Shown piece by piece: positions 43,997 through 52,753 of a stretch of 64,000 bases of DNA. Under the pieces are notes generated by a model. The model was not told the origin of the DNA. It did not search any database and saw only the letters and a list, made by a program, of their open reading frames with translations. Position 1 is the stretch's first letter. Every line of letters begins with the position of its first letter. The stretch is from Macrococcoides epidermidis (GTDB lineage: Bacteria > Bacillota > Bacilli > Staphylococcales > Staphylococcaceae). The stretch is from assembly GCF_042659445.1 (NCBI RefSeq), contig NZ_JBHSSR010000005.1, one strand, 5' to 3'. The position numbers were made by a program, and so were the translations under genes.

Positions 43997-45157
43997 ATGA
44001 CAAACGAGTTAAATATCGACATCAAGGCACAAGAAGAAAAAAAGAAATTAGTAGCTGAAAAATTTAATAACAATACACTTGATATGTATCTATCAGCGCT
44101 ATCTAAAGAAGCGTTAAAAAATATATGTCGTAACCTGGGGATTAAAGGTTACTCTTCTAAAAATAAAGAAGATTTAATCAGCTTAATTACCGAAGCTTAT
44201 TTTGCAGATGATCAAATGCTGGATAAGATGCTAAAAACATATGATAGTGATTTTAAAGTCGTGTTAGATGATATTACTGCACAAGAGAAGAACTACATGG
44301 TATATCATCATGATATACCGGATGAAGTTTTCTTATTTTATGCAGATGATACTGAGTTATTGTTCATTCCGAAAGATGTAAAAGCGCATTTTATTAAATA
44401 TAAACAAGCACATCCAGTATTTAAAGAAGAAATTGATAAGATTCATTTTTATCGCAGCGCATTGAATTTATATGGCTTTGTAACGTTGAAGCATTTAGCA
44501 GTGTTAAAAGAAAGATATTTCAATGTACAAATGACTGAAGATGAAATCCGTGAAGAGCTTATTGATGTGATGCCTGAGTACGAAGCGCTGATTAAAGGTG
44601 GCAGTGTTAAACATAAAGAGCTTAGCAATATTGATATCGATTTAAAAGCATTAACCGAACAAAAAGATTATTATATTCCTGAATATGAAGATTATAAATT
44701 ATATACAGAACACTTCTATGTTGAGCCGACACAAGAAATTAAGCATTTAGTTGAATATATCGAAGCAGGAATCACTGAAGATTTCCAGGGGACAGACACA
44801 GGGAAATTAATTGTTAATACAATCCTGTTTGGACTACGTGCCAACGAAACACCTGCACAAATTCTATTACATATTGATAACGTAGAGCAGAATGGTTTCG
44901 TTAAGTTTGATGATCGTGAAAAGCTCACTGAACTTATTGCAGCTGCATTAAATACAGCAAGATTATGGACGCTAAACGGACATACGCGCAATGAAGTACA
45001 AAGTAAAGTCCATATTGAACAAGGACAATCTCAGGTTCAACGACAGGCACCAGCACAAACAGTGAAAAAGAAGAAACCAGTACAAGTAAAAAGAAAAACG
45101 AAGAAACGCGGTAAAAACAGAAACGTAGCACACTTAGCGAGATTGAATAAACAATAA
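43997..45157 (+). CDS. hypothetical protein with SAP/Rho-N-like N terminus and basic C-terminal tail
   Basis: A 386-residue soluble protein. Residues about 25-75 (DMYLSALSKEALKNICRNLGI, SKNKEDLISLI) read like a SAP or Rho-N helix-extension-helix, which often binds nucleic acid. A long acidic, tyrosine-rich middle follows, and residues about 345-386 are strongly basic (KKKKPVQVKRKTKKRG). It may bind RNA or DNA; no enzyme motif is seen. There is a GTGGGGG ribosome-like site upstream. An Excalibur protein gene follows after 19 bases. Confidence 0.65.
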   Translation: MTNELNIDIKAQEEKKKLVAEKFNNNTLDMYLSALSKEALKNICRNLGIKGYSSKNKEDLISLITEAYFADDQMLDKMLKTYDSDFKVVLDDITAQEKNYMVYHHDIPDEVFLFYADDTELLFIPKDVKAHFIKYKQAHPVFKEEIDKIHFYRSALNLYGFVTLKHLAVLKERYFNVQMTEDEIREELIDVMPEYEALIKGGSVKHKELSNIDIDLKALTEQKDYYIPEYEDYKLYTEHFYVEPTQEIKHLVEYIEAGITEDFQGTDTGKLIVNTILFGLRANETPAQILLHIDNVEQNGFVKFDDREKLTELIAAALNTARLWTLNGHTRNEVQSKVHIEQGQSQVQRQAPAQTVKKKKPVQVKRKTKKRGKNRNVAHLARLNKQ

Positions 45158-45176
45158 TTGGGATGGGGATGAAGTA

Positions 45177-45875
45177 ATGAAAAAATTATTAGCAGCATTA
45201 TCAGTAACGATGATTGCAACAAGTTTTTCAACAGCAGAGGCGTACAGTTTTAAATCAAAAGATATGGCGATGCCAAAACTTACAGATGCTAAAATATTAA
45301 ATCAATTAAAAGCGGGTAACTACAAGTATTATAAAGTAGGACTTGGAACAACGAAGATTGCGATGACTAGCAATTGGGGTGCAGAGAAGTATAAAAAGAC
45401 AGTAACGTTTAACAATAGAAAGAACTTTGAATACACATATGGTAAATATAATGAATTAATTGCAACAACATATGGCACAATGTCTTCATCTCATAGACCG
45501 ATAGCACTTATTAAAATCAAAGATGCTACACCTAAATATTATATGAATGCAGTCCGAAATGTATTAGGTACAAAGAAAGCTTCAACACTATCTGGGGGCG
45601 TGAAGTATTATTCATACGGTGCGTTAACAGTATATACAAAGTCAATCAATACGAAAGAATTGGTCTATCAAATTCAAATGAAGCAACTACCTGCTAAAGC
45701 AGTTGCTCGCACTACAGTCACACCACCGCCAGCCAGAATTACAAGCGCTTATTACGGTAATTGTCGAGACGTATGGAATGCATTAGGACGTCCAATTCGA
45801 AGTAGTGATGCAGGATATAGTCGTGACTTGGACAGAGATGGAGATGGAATAGGGTGCGAATCTCGACCGAGATAA
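45177..45875 (+). CDS. secreted protein with C-terminal Excalibur calcium-binding domain
   Basis: A 232-residue protein with a Sec signal peptide (cleavage near residues 20-24, after STAEA). The middle is a staphylococcal-type domain I do not recognise. The C terminus carries the Excalibur motif CRDVWNALG...DLDRDGDGIGCESRPR, whose DxDxDGxxCE loop binds Ca2+ extracellularly. A good ribosome site (GGGATGGGGATG region) precedes the ATG. It probably shares a transcript with the upstream hypothetical gene. Confidence 0.82.
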   Translation: MKKLLAALSVTMIATSFSTAEAYSFKSKDMAMPKLTDAKILNQLKAGNYKYYKVGLGTTKIAMTSNWGAEKYKKTVTFNNRKNFEYTYGKYNELIATTYGTMSSSHRPIALIKIKDATPKYYMNAVRNVLGTKKASTLSGGVKYYSYGALTVYTKSINTKELVYQIQMKQLPAKAVARTTVTPPPARITSAYYGNCRDVWNALGRPIRSSDAGYSRDLDRDGDGIGCESRPR

Positions 45876-45944
45876 GCGTATAACTAGAGCAACATAGCGT
45901 TTGATGTTATAGTGTATCGTAACAAACATTTAGAGGTGAACAAC

Positions 45945-46196
45945 TTGAATAGAACTGGAGAAACAACAGTTTGGGGTCGCATGTATAATATATTAAATAT
46001 TGCCGTTGTAGCATTAATCATCATCCGTTTAATTACAGATATGAACTTTAATATGTTAATCGTATGTTCATTTGCAGCTTTACTCGTACTTGGACTACTG
46101 GATAGTTTAGACCGCAACGCATGGCGTGAGAATATGTTCCGTCATATTTTTGATTTTATATTGCTTGTATTATTTGCAGCACTTTATTTCGGATAA
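45945..46196 (+). CDS. small membrane protein
   Basis: An 83-residue protein with three hydrophobic stretches (ILNIAVVALIIIRLI, MLIVCSFAALLVLGLL, FILLVLFAALYFG) separated by charged turns. The TTG at 45945 is the start because GAGGTGAAC lies just upstream; an ATG at 45912 in frame has no ribosome site. No recognised family; a membrane accessory protein is the most that can be said. Confidence 0.6.
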   Translation: MNRTGETTVWGRMYNILNIAVVALIIIRLITDMNFNMLIVCSFAALLVLGLLDSLDRNAWRENMFRHIFDFILLVLFAALYFG

Positions 46197-46296
46197 TTTA
46201 TAAATTGTCATCAATAAGACTTCAATGCTATTGAAATAAGTTCCTTATTCATCTTATAATGAGGAATATTATTAAATAGATTGGAGTCTTTTTATT

Positions 46297-47238
46297 ATGA
46301 AGCAAACAAATGTGTATTTTAATCACGATGGTGGCGTGGATGATTTAATTTCACTATTTTTATTGTTACAGATGGATTCTGTAAAGTTAACAGGTGTGAG
46401 TGTTATAGACGCGGATTGCTATATTGAGCCGGCAACTTATGCATCACGAAAGATTATTGACCGCTTTGGCGATGGTAAATTAGAAACGGCAAAGTCAATC
46501 ATTCGCGGTAAAAATCCTTTTCCGAAAGACTGGCGTATGCATGCATTCTTTATGGATGCACTACCAATTCTGAATGAAAAAGGTTCAATTGACGCACCAC
46601 TATCTGATGTTCCAGCACACGAACACTTAATCAATGCGGTGATGAAAGAAAAAGAAAAGACGACTTTATTATTTACTGGTCCATTATCAGATTTAGCTGA
46701 AGCATTAAAGACAGAACCGAAGATTACTGAAAAAATCGAAAAACTTGTCTGGATGGGTGGTACGTATTTACCAGATGGTAACGTACATGAACCTGAACAT
46801 GACGGAACTGCTGAATGGAATGCTTACTGGGATCCTGAAGCAGTAGGTGTCGTGTTTGATGCTGATATCAAGATTGATATGGTAGCGCTGGAAAGTACAA
46901 ATCAAGTACCACTTACACCTGCAATTCGTCAAATGTGGGCGAACGAACGTAAATATCCAGGTGTTGATTTCTTAGGTGTGAGCTATGCAGTTGTACCGCC
47001 ATTAGTTCATTTTATAACGAATTCAACATATTTCTTATGGGATGTGTTAACAACAGCATCTGTCGGTAAACCTGAACTTGTAAAATCCAAAGAAATATTA
47101 TCAGGTGTTTATACTGAAGGGCCAAGTCAAGGTAGAACGTATGAAATGGAAAATGGAAGACCAGTAAATGTCGTATATGACGTTGATCATGACGGTTTCT
47201 TTAACTACATTACAGATCTTGCGAAGAAAGTGAAATAG
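46297..47238 (+). CDS. nucleoside hydrolase (inosine-uridine type)
   Basis: A 313-residue IU-nucleoside hydrolase. The Ca2+-binding motif at the N terminus is YFNHDGGVDDLISLFLLLQ (normally DTDxGxDD; here the first Asp is His, position 8). LLFTGPLSDLAEAL and TAEWNAYWDPEAV are typical of the family. The enzyme cleaves ribonucleosides to base and ribose. The degenerate DGGVDD with a substituted first aspartate is seen in some Gram-positive homologues. The 41-bp repeat array follows directly. Confidence 0.87.
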   Translation: MKQTNVYFNHDGGVDDLISLFLLLQMDSVKLTGVSVIDADCYIEPATYASRKIIDRFGDGKLETAKSIIRGKNPFPKDWRMHAFFMDALPILNEKGSIDAPLSDVPAHEHLINAVMKEKEKTTLLFTGPLSDLAEALKTEPKITEKIEKLVWMGGTYLPDGNVHEPEHDGTAEWNAYWDPEAVGVVFDADIKIDMVALESTNQVPLTPAIRQMWANERKYPGVDFLGVSYAVVPPLVHFITNSTYFLWDVLTTASVGKPELVKSKEILSGVYTEGPSQGRTYEMENGRPVNVVYDVDHDGFFNYITDLAKKVK

Positions 47239-47249
47239 AAAGAGGTTGC

Positions 47250-47477
47250 GAAATTGGAGGATTACCAATTTCAGTAACAAAATCCCGCCCGAAATTGGGG
47301 GATCACCAATTTCAGTAACAAAATCCGGCCCGAAATTGGAGGATCACCAATTTCAGTAACAAAATCCCGCCCGAAATTGGAGGAACACCAATTTCAGTAA
47401 CAAAATCCCGCCCAAAATTGGAGGATCACCAATTTCAGCAACAAAATCCTGCCCGAAATTGGGGGATCACCAATTTC
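47250..47477. repeat. six tandem copies of a 41-bp hairpin repeat
   Basis: Copies start at 47250, 47291, 47332, 47373, 47414 and 47455, an exact 41-base period. Each contains GAAATTGG-n-CCAATTTC, an inverted repeat with 8-bp arms, and a linker AGTAACAAAATCCCGCCC. The last copy is truncated after the dyad. Copies differ at only a few bases. The array lies between the nucleoside hydrolase gene and a strong terminator. Confidence 0.95.
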
Positions 47478-47496
47478 GTCCATCCATCACCAATAA

Positions 47497-47535
47497 ACAA
47501 GTCCGATATCGACAAGATATCGGACTTGTTTTGTA
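47497..47535 (+). terminator. terminator after the 41-bp array
   Basis: Perfect 12-bp stem AAGTCCGATATC/GATATCGGACTT with a GACAA loop, then TGTTTTG. It is the likely end of the nucleoside hydrolase transcript, so the array would be transcribed. Confidence 0.85.
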
Positions 47536-47630
47536 TATACTTAATTACTAATAATCGTTATCAGTACAATAATGTAGCACAATACATTTTTACTTGATAC
47601 ACTAAATAAAAAATGCATAGGAGAACGATA

Positions 47631-48128
47631 ATGTTTAATATATTCAAGAAAAAACAGGAAAAAACAAACGATATGTTAACTGTTTTAGGTGTTGATGATC
47701 GCGTGCGTGGTACTGCAGGTGAGGAATATGTGCATCACGAACAGCAAATCACCGAACTGGTCAAGCCGATTACAGAAGCTGAAGCGAAGACGACAATTGA
47801 CGGACTACCAAACAATATTTACTGGATGGTTGGACATGTCATTGTAGAAAATGAATATCGTTTAATACCGAACGATGTTAATACTGAAATTGCCGGATTA
47901 GCAAAATACTTTAAATCCGGAACGAGTCCTGATGACTTTGATGAAGATATTCCTTCTTTCGATACGTTAAAACTATTGCTCACTATACAGACAAAACGCC
48001 TGCTTGGTGGTATTTGCGATCGTGGTGAACTAAGTATTAAGAATGACGATATCGAATTTGCTGCCAATCATATGACGCTACATTTAGGACAGCTTAAAAC
48101 GATGTATCAGCTTGTTTCAAATCAATAG
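47631..48128 (+). CDS. DinB-like family protein
   Basis: A 165-residue soluble protein. The segment NNIYWMVGHVIVENEYRL and the C-terminal FAANHMTLHLGQLKTMYQLV supply the three histidines that usually bind metal in DinB/YfiT four-helix proteins. Role unknown; the family includes thiol-dependent enzymes such as bacillithiol transferases. AGGAG lies 7 bases before the ATG at 47631. It sits 9 bases ahead of the two-component system, so they may be cotranscribed. Confidence 0.7.
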   Translation: MFNIFKKKQEKTNDMLTVLGVDDRVRGTAGEEYVHHEQQITELVKPITEAEAKTTIDGLPNNIYWMVGHVIVENEYRLIPNDVNTEIAGLAKYFKSGTSPDDFDEDIPSFDTLKLLLTIQTKRLLGGICDRGELSIKNDDIEFAANHMTLHLGQLKTMYQLVSNQ

Positions 48129-48137
48129 GAGGGTACC

Positions 48138-48812
48138 ATGCAAATATTATTAGTCGAAGATGATTTACGATTAGGTAAAATGATGCGCTTATTATTGATG
48201 AAACAAAATAATGTTGTTACCTGGCTTACTTCAGGTGAAGATGCAATAGATTATGCAGCAACAAATCGTTATGACATCATTCTTTTAGACTGGATGTTAC
48301 CAGATGTTCAAGGTATAGATATTTTGAAACAATTACGAGAACAACATATTACTACACCAATAATCATGATGACTGCTAAAGGAGAACTGGAAGATAAGAT
48401 TTCAGGCTTTGAAACGGGTGCAGATGACTATATTGTAAAGCCATTTGAATTTGTAGAACTCAATATGAGAATCAATGCATTACATCGAAGAAGTGTTGGC
48501 CAAGTGACGAGCATTCTTGAAGTTGGTCCTATTTCGGTGGATACCATTAAACAAAGAGTGCGCATTCGTAACAACGATATTAATCTGACGCACAAAGAAT
48601 ATACGTTACTTGTCTTACTCATGGAGTACGAAGGTATCGTACCTAAAGATATGATACTTGATAAAGTATGGTCAATCGATGAAATTGTAAGTGACAATAA
48701 TGTAGAAACACTGATCAAACGTTTACGTCAGAAATTAGGTACGGATATTCAGCCGTATAAAATAAAAGCGGTCAGAAATATGGGGTATACATTAACACAT
48801 GACCCATCCTAA
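48138..48812 (+). CDS. OmpR-family response regulator
   Basis: A 224-residue regulator with an N-terminal receiver (acidic pair VEDDLRLG, phosphoacceptor Asp in ILLDWMLPD, Lys in IVKPF) and a C-terminal winged helix (HKEYTLLVLLMEYEGIVPKD, ETLIKRLRQKL). AGGAGG precedes the ATG. It overlaps the kinase start by 14 bases. The divergent-like tandem repeats TGTCAGTTT at 50001-50019, directly after the kinase, are its likely target. Confidence 0.93.
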   Translation: MQILLVEDDLRLGKMMRLLLMKQNNVVTWLTSGEDAIDYAATNRYDIILLDWMLPDVQGIDILKQLREQHITTPIIMMTAKGELEDKISGFETGADDYIVKPFEFVELNMRINALHRRSVGQVTSILEVGPISVDTIKQRVRIRNNDINLTHKEYTLLVLLMEYEGIVPKDMILDKVWSIDEIVSDNNVETLIKRLRQKLGTDIQPYKIKAVRNMGYTLTHDPS

Positions 48813-49992
48813 ACAACGTAGTCTTTATATCCTTTTTGCATCGTGCATTTTTATATTACTTGTCACTTTCTCGATTATTACTTACGTAAGTACAGCATCT
48901 AGTATTCAATATCAACTTGAATTAAAATCTGACCACATTCTATCGACAGAGTTTAAAGAACACTTCAAAAAAGAAAAAGATGGCTATCATCTTTACTTAG
49001 CGAATGATAATGATAGCAAGAGTAACCAGCTTTATTTCATCACGAAAAATCATAAAATCATTAAACAGCCTGAATATGACGGAACATTAATTCAAAATAT
49101 TAATCAAAGATTAAAAAGTGAATCAGAATATCAGCATCGTTATATGAATTTGATGAATGAACATTTCTTCATTTCAAGTAAAAAGGTTAAACTGTACAAT
49201 AAGGAAGTTGTATATATCTATACAATATTTGAAACGACTGAAAGTTATCATGGTTTATCACAATTGAAAAATGTATTAATTGGTTTAACAATTATCTATA
49301 TCTTCTTAATACTACTCATGACTTATTTCTTCTCAAAGAAAGCGATGGCACCGTTAGAATATGCTGTTGAACGACAGAAGCAATTTGTGCAGGACGCTTC
49401 CCATGAATTAAAGACCCCGCTTGCTGTTGTTAAAGCAGGTACCGAAGTGATAGAACAGTTTGACGGTGATGCCTTATCAGATGTGGGTAAAGAAATGGTT
49501 AGTGATATTAAACAGGAAATAAATCGAATGAATTTACTAGTCACAGATTTGCTTGCTTTAACACGGCTCGATCAATCTATACAAATTGAAGATATTGATT
49601 TGAGTACATTGCTGATAGAATCAATTGGGTACTTCAATAGAACAACGGACTTAACAATCGAAAGTAATATTGAATCCCATACGATAATTAAAGGTAACCA
49701 TCAACGGCTACAACAGGCAATCTCAATATTATTTGAGAATGCGATAAAGTATGGCAATCATCCTACCGTTACGATCACACTACGTGATAAACACTTAATA
49801 TTTAGTGACAATGGACCGGGTGTAAAGCGAAGTGATTTACCTCATCTGTTCGAACGTTTCTATAGAGGAGACACAACAAAGACAGGTTCAGGTGTTGGGT
49901 TAGCATTATTTAAAGAAATCATGGATCAACATCAGGCGAATGTTTCAGTTAAAAATGATAACGGTTTAAAATTTATCATTACTTTTAAATAA
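48799..49992 (+). CDS. sensor histidine kinase
   Basis: A 397-residue membrane kinase: helix near residues 10-30, an extracellular domain of about 130 residues, then a second helix (VLIGLTIIYIFLILLMTYFF). The H-box is QFVQDASHELKTPLAVVKA; the N box (LFENAIKYG), G1 (FSDNGPGVKRSDL) and G2 (GSGVGLAL) are complete. There is a short coupling segment without a clear HAMP. The signal is unknown; the downstream metal exporter suggests metal or envelope stress. Confidence 0.92.
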   Translation: MTHPKQRSLYILFASCIFILLVTFSIITYVSTASSIQYQLELKSDHILSTEFKEHFKKEKDGYHLYLANDNDSKSNQLYFITKNHKIIKQPEYDGTLIQNINQRLKSESEYQHRYMNLMNEHFFISSKKVKLYNKEVVYIYTIFETTESYHGLSQLKNVLIGLTIIYIFLILLMTYFFSKKAMAPLEYAVERQKQFVQDASHELKTPLAVVKAGTEVIEQFDGDALSDVGKEMVSDIKQEINRMNLLVTDLLALTRLDQSIQIEDIDLSTLLIESIGYFNRTTDLTIESNIESHTIIKGNHQRLQQAISILFENAIKYGNHPTVTITLRDKHLIFSDNGPGVKRSDLPHLFERFYRGDTTKTGSGVGLALFKEIMDQHQANVSVKNDNGLKFIITFK

Positions 49993-50000
49993 ATTAATAA

Positions 50001-50019
50001 TGTCAGTTTAATGTCAGTT
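50001..50019 (+). promoter_or_regulatory. direct repeat, probable response-regulator binding site
   Basis: TGTCAGTTTAA and TGTCAGTTTCA stand as direct repeats with an 11-base period, one helical turn, as expected for an OmpR-family dimer. They lie about 60 bases before the DUF2231 start, with a TATGGCTAT-like -10 region downstream. Confidence 0.62.
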
Positions 50020-50079
50020 TCACTTGTTATCTTATGGCTATAGAAAAACAAACTATAAGAAAATAGGAGGATTCACATT

Positions 50080-50505
50080 ATGCCATTACATCCATTAGTC
50101 GTACACTTTCCAATTGCTTTATTACTTGTCGGAACCTTATTTGAAATCGTTTCATTAAAATATAGAAAACAGTTAAACTTAGCCGGTACAATATTGCTTG
50201 TGTTAGGTTTTGTCAGCGGAGTTGTTGCTTTCTTAACAGGAGATAGCGGTGAACGCTTTGCAGAAATGCACTTTGGTGAAGTTGAAAACTTAATTCATCA
50301 GCACGAAGACATGGCTAGAAATGCTATGATTATGTTCGGTCTAGCTGTTGCTTTAAAAGCATTCACACACTTCAACGCAAAATATCAAAAACAAATCTAT
50401 ATCGCGGTTATCATCATTGCAATTATCGGTAGTGCATTACTTGCTTATGCAGGTCACTTAGGTGGTCAAATTGTATATGAGAACGCTAAAATATTAAATC
50501 AATAA
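50080..50505 (+). CDS. DUF2231 membrane protein
   Basis: A 141-residue protein with four hydrophobic helices. It starts MPLHPLVVHFPIALLLVGTLFEIV, the DUF2231 signature, with histidines at positions 4 and 9 that could hold metal or haem. HEDMARNAMIMFGLAVA lies before the third helix. AGGAGG precedes the ATG. It is followed after 15 bases by the CDF exporter, so the two form a small operon under the putative regulator site. Function unknown. Confidence 0.85.
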   Translation: MPLHPLVVHFPIALLLVGTLFEIVSLKYRKQLNLAGTILLVLGFVSGVVAFLTGDSGERFAEMHFGEVENLIHQHEDMARNAMIMFGLAVALKAFTHFNAKYQKQIYIAVIIIAIIGSALLAYAGHLGGQIVYENAKILNQ

Positions 50506-50520
50506 AAGAGGAAGATACTT

Positions 50521-51477
50521 ATGAGAAAACAATTAGAAAGTCCAACATACTTTCATCACGTTGAACATTTAAAACATCAGCAAGGTTCAAAACGCACACT
50601 ATGGGCGTCACTTTACATTACATTATTCTTCACAATCGTTGAAATTGTCGGAGGGATATTATCTAACTCACTTGCATTACTGTCTGACTCGATGCATATG
50701 ATGAGTGATGTATTAGCATTAGGATTATCAATGCTTGCCATTTACTTCGCTTCAAAAGCACCGACAGCTAAATATACATTCGGATATTTACGTTTAGAAA
50801 TATTAGCAGCATTACTTAACGGTTTAGCGCTTATCGTCATTGCATTAGGTATCACATACGAAGGGATTATGCGTATTTTACATCCGCAAACAGTTGATGT
50901 AAAATTAATGCTTATCATTTCTACAATCGGACTTATCGTCAATATTATCTTAACAATCATCTTAACCCGTTCATTAAAAGGTGAAGACAATATCAATGTG
51001 CAAAGTGCGCTTTGGCATTTTATTGGAGACTTATTAAATTCAGTAGGCGTTATTGTTGCAGTGATCATCATCTACTTTACGCATTGGACTTTAATTGACC
51101 CAATTTTAAGTATTATCATTTCAATCATCATCTTCCGCGGAGGATATAAGATTTGTAAAAATACCTGGGGGATTTTAATGGAGCGTGTGCCAGACGGATT
51201 AGATACTGATGAAATCATCCAGACGATGAAAAATCATCCGGCAGTTGTTGATGTACATGAATTCCATCTATGGTCGATTACAACTGATCATCCATCAATT
51301 ACAGCGCACGTTGTTGTTGAACCTTCAACAGATGATAAGAACTACCAGGTCATCAATGAACTCTCAACGATTTTAGCTGATAAATACAATTTAAAACACT
51401 CAACCCTTCAAATCGAACATCTGGAGAAAAATAATCCGGACAATGCATATTTTGAAGAGGTTAAACATCACGAATAA
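50521..51477 (+). CDS. czcD: cation diffusion facilitator metal exporter (CzcD/ZitB-like)
   Basis: A 318-residue CDF protein with six helices and a cytoplasmic domain. The transport site is marked by DSMHMMSDVLAL in helix 2 and HFIGDLLNSVGV in helix 5, giving the Zn/Cd-type HxxxD pattern. The C-terminal domain has HEFHLWSITTDHPSITAHVVV. It exports Zn2+, Cd2+ or Co2+ in exchange for protons. The N terminus is His-rich (HHVEHLKH). The gene closes the DUF2231 operon. Confidence 0.92.
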   Translation: MRKQLESPTYFHHVEHLKHQQGSKRTLWASLYITLFFTIVEIVGGILSNSLALLSDSMHMMSDVLALGLSMLAIYFASKAPTAKYTFGYLRLEILAALLNGLALIVIALGITYEGIMRILHPQTVDVKLMLIISTIGLIVNIILTIILTRSLKGEDNINVQSALWHFIGDLLNSVGVIVAVIIIYFTHWTLIDPILSIIISIIIFRGGYKICKNTWGILMERVPDGLDTDEIIQTMKNHPAVVDVHEFHLWSITTDHPSITAHVVVEPSTDDKNYQVINELSTILADKYNLKHSTLQIEHLEKNNPDNAYFEEVKHHE

Positions 51478-51478
51478 A

Positions 51479-51514
51479 ACCGTGTGCAGCAATTGCTGTA
51501 CACGGTTTTTTTTA
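51479..51514 (+). terminator. terminator of the CDF operon
   Basis: Stem AACCGTGTGCAGCAA/TTGCTGTACACGGTT followed by T8. It also borders the minus-strand gene that ends at 51520. Confidence 0.9.
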
Positions 51515-51519
51515 GTTAA

Positions 51520-51798
51520 TTATAATAGCTGATCTTTTGGAATAGGTGATACATCTGATAATCTATATACATTATGGCTTATATATTGTAACTCATCTAA
51601 ATAAAGGGTAATGTAGCGTAGAAGACGTAATAATGTCAATTCATCATTATTTGTTTCCATAATACGATCATAATTGAGTTTTCTACAACGGAGACGCATA
51701 AATGAAGGGGCCTCATGATACATGTCATTCTGGTAAATAGAACATGTCCATCTATGATTAAAGCGGTCGAAGATTTCGTAGTTGTTTAGCGCATTCAA
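51520..51798 (-). CDS. hypothetical protein
   Basis: A 92-residue protein reading NALNNYEIFDRFNHRWTCSIYQ from the TTG at 51798, which has AAAGGGGG 7 bases upstream. It is rich in Tyr, Arg and Leu (LRLLRYITLYLDELQYI) and has no signal or membrane helix. The family is not recognised; it is a single gene between the CDF operon and the CBS protein. Confidence 0.55.
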   Translation of the reverse strand: MNALNNYEIFDRFNHRWTCSIYQNDMYHEAPSFMRLRCRKLNYDRIMETNNDELTLLRLLRYITLYLDELQYISHNVYRLSDVSPIPKDQLL

Positions 51799-51933
51799 TA
51801 TGTATCCCCCTTTCATATTAAATTAAATATACCATGTAAATTCTTTGAATAATACAATAATTAATTATATAAAAAAATAATAATTAAGTTCTAATTGATA
51901 TTAAATTGTATGATTTAAATCAGGAGGTTTATT

Positions 51934-52617
51934 ATGACTACAGCAGAGAAATTTCTGAATGCTTTTAATACGATTGAAAGATATTTAACGCAGTATAATT
52001 TAAATAAAGGCTATGCATCATTTTCACGATTAGTCGATTACGCCGTCTTAAAAGATAAGGTTGTAGCACAGTATAAAGATGATCTGAAACAGTTTGCTGA
52101 ATTACGTAATGCGATTGTTCACAATACAAGACTTGGTGACAATCGCGTTATCGCAGAACCACATGAAGACGTCGTAAAGGAAATTGAACTTATTGCAGAA
52201 ATGCTGCTACATCCGACGCGTGCCATTGAAAAAGCAACGAAAAAGGTTGTAACGTTCCATATTAATGATTTGCTTACAACAGTGCTATCTCAAATTAATA
52301 CTTCTAAGTTCACTCAGTTTCCGATATATAATGGCAAGACTTATGTAGGTTTACTTACTGAATCAGGTATTACCCGATATTTTGCCGCAAATCATCAGAA
52401 AGATATCAGTACAATTAAATTGTCTGAAGTAATGACATATGAACAGAAAGAACGTGCTGCATTTGTTGGAGAAGGTGCAACCGAAAAGGAAGTTGTAAGT
52501 ATGTTTAAGTCTTACAATGAACAGAATGAAAAGTTAGAAGCGGTCTTGATTACAGACACGGGTAATAAAGATGGAAAACTTATTGGATTAATTACTTTAT
52601 ACGATTTATTAAATTAA
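51934..52617 (+). CDS. CBS-domain protein
   Basis: A 227-residue cytoplasmic protein. The N-terminal helical part has ELRNAIVHNTR, similar to abortive-infection/HEPN-like helices (R-x4-H motif), but this is only a resemblance. Residues about 108-227 form two CBS motifs: FTQFPIYNGKTYVGLLTESGI and EAVLITDTGNKDGKLIGLITLYDLL. CBS pairs bind adenosyl ligands and regulate partners. AGGAGG precedes the ATG. No obvious partner is adjacent. Confidence 0.78.
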   Translation: MTTAEKFLNAFNTIERYLTQYNLNKGYASFSRLVDYAVLKDKVVAQYKDDLKQFAELRNAIVHNTRLGDNRVIAEPHEDVVKEIELIAEMLLHPTRAIEKATKKVVTFHINDLLTTVLSQINTSKFTQFPIYNGKTYVGLLTESGITRYFAANHQKDISTIKLSEVMTYEQKERAAFVGEGATEKEVVSMFKSYNEQNEKLEAVLITDTGNKDGKLIGLITLYDLLN

Positions 52618-52753
52618 TTTAAATTAGATTTATCATGAAATGAAAATAATAGTTAATTTTATTTCATATAGATAATATTGTAAAATAAATATTTCAAATT
52701 CATTCGACATAACATATAATGAAGAAGATAACATAATAGATTGGGTGAGGGAT

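Noticed and set aside
47250..47477. CRISPR-like array at the 41-bp repeats
   Set aside because: Linkers between dyads are themselves identical, so there are no spacers.
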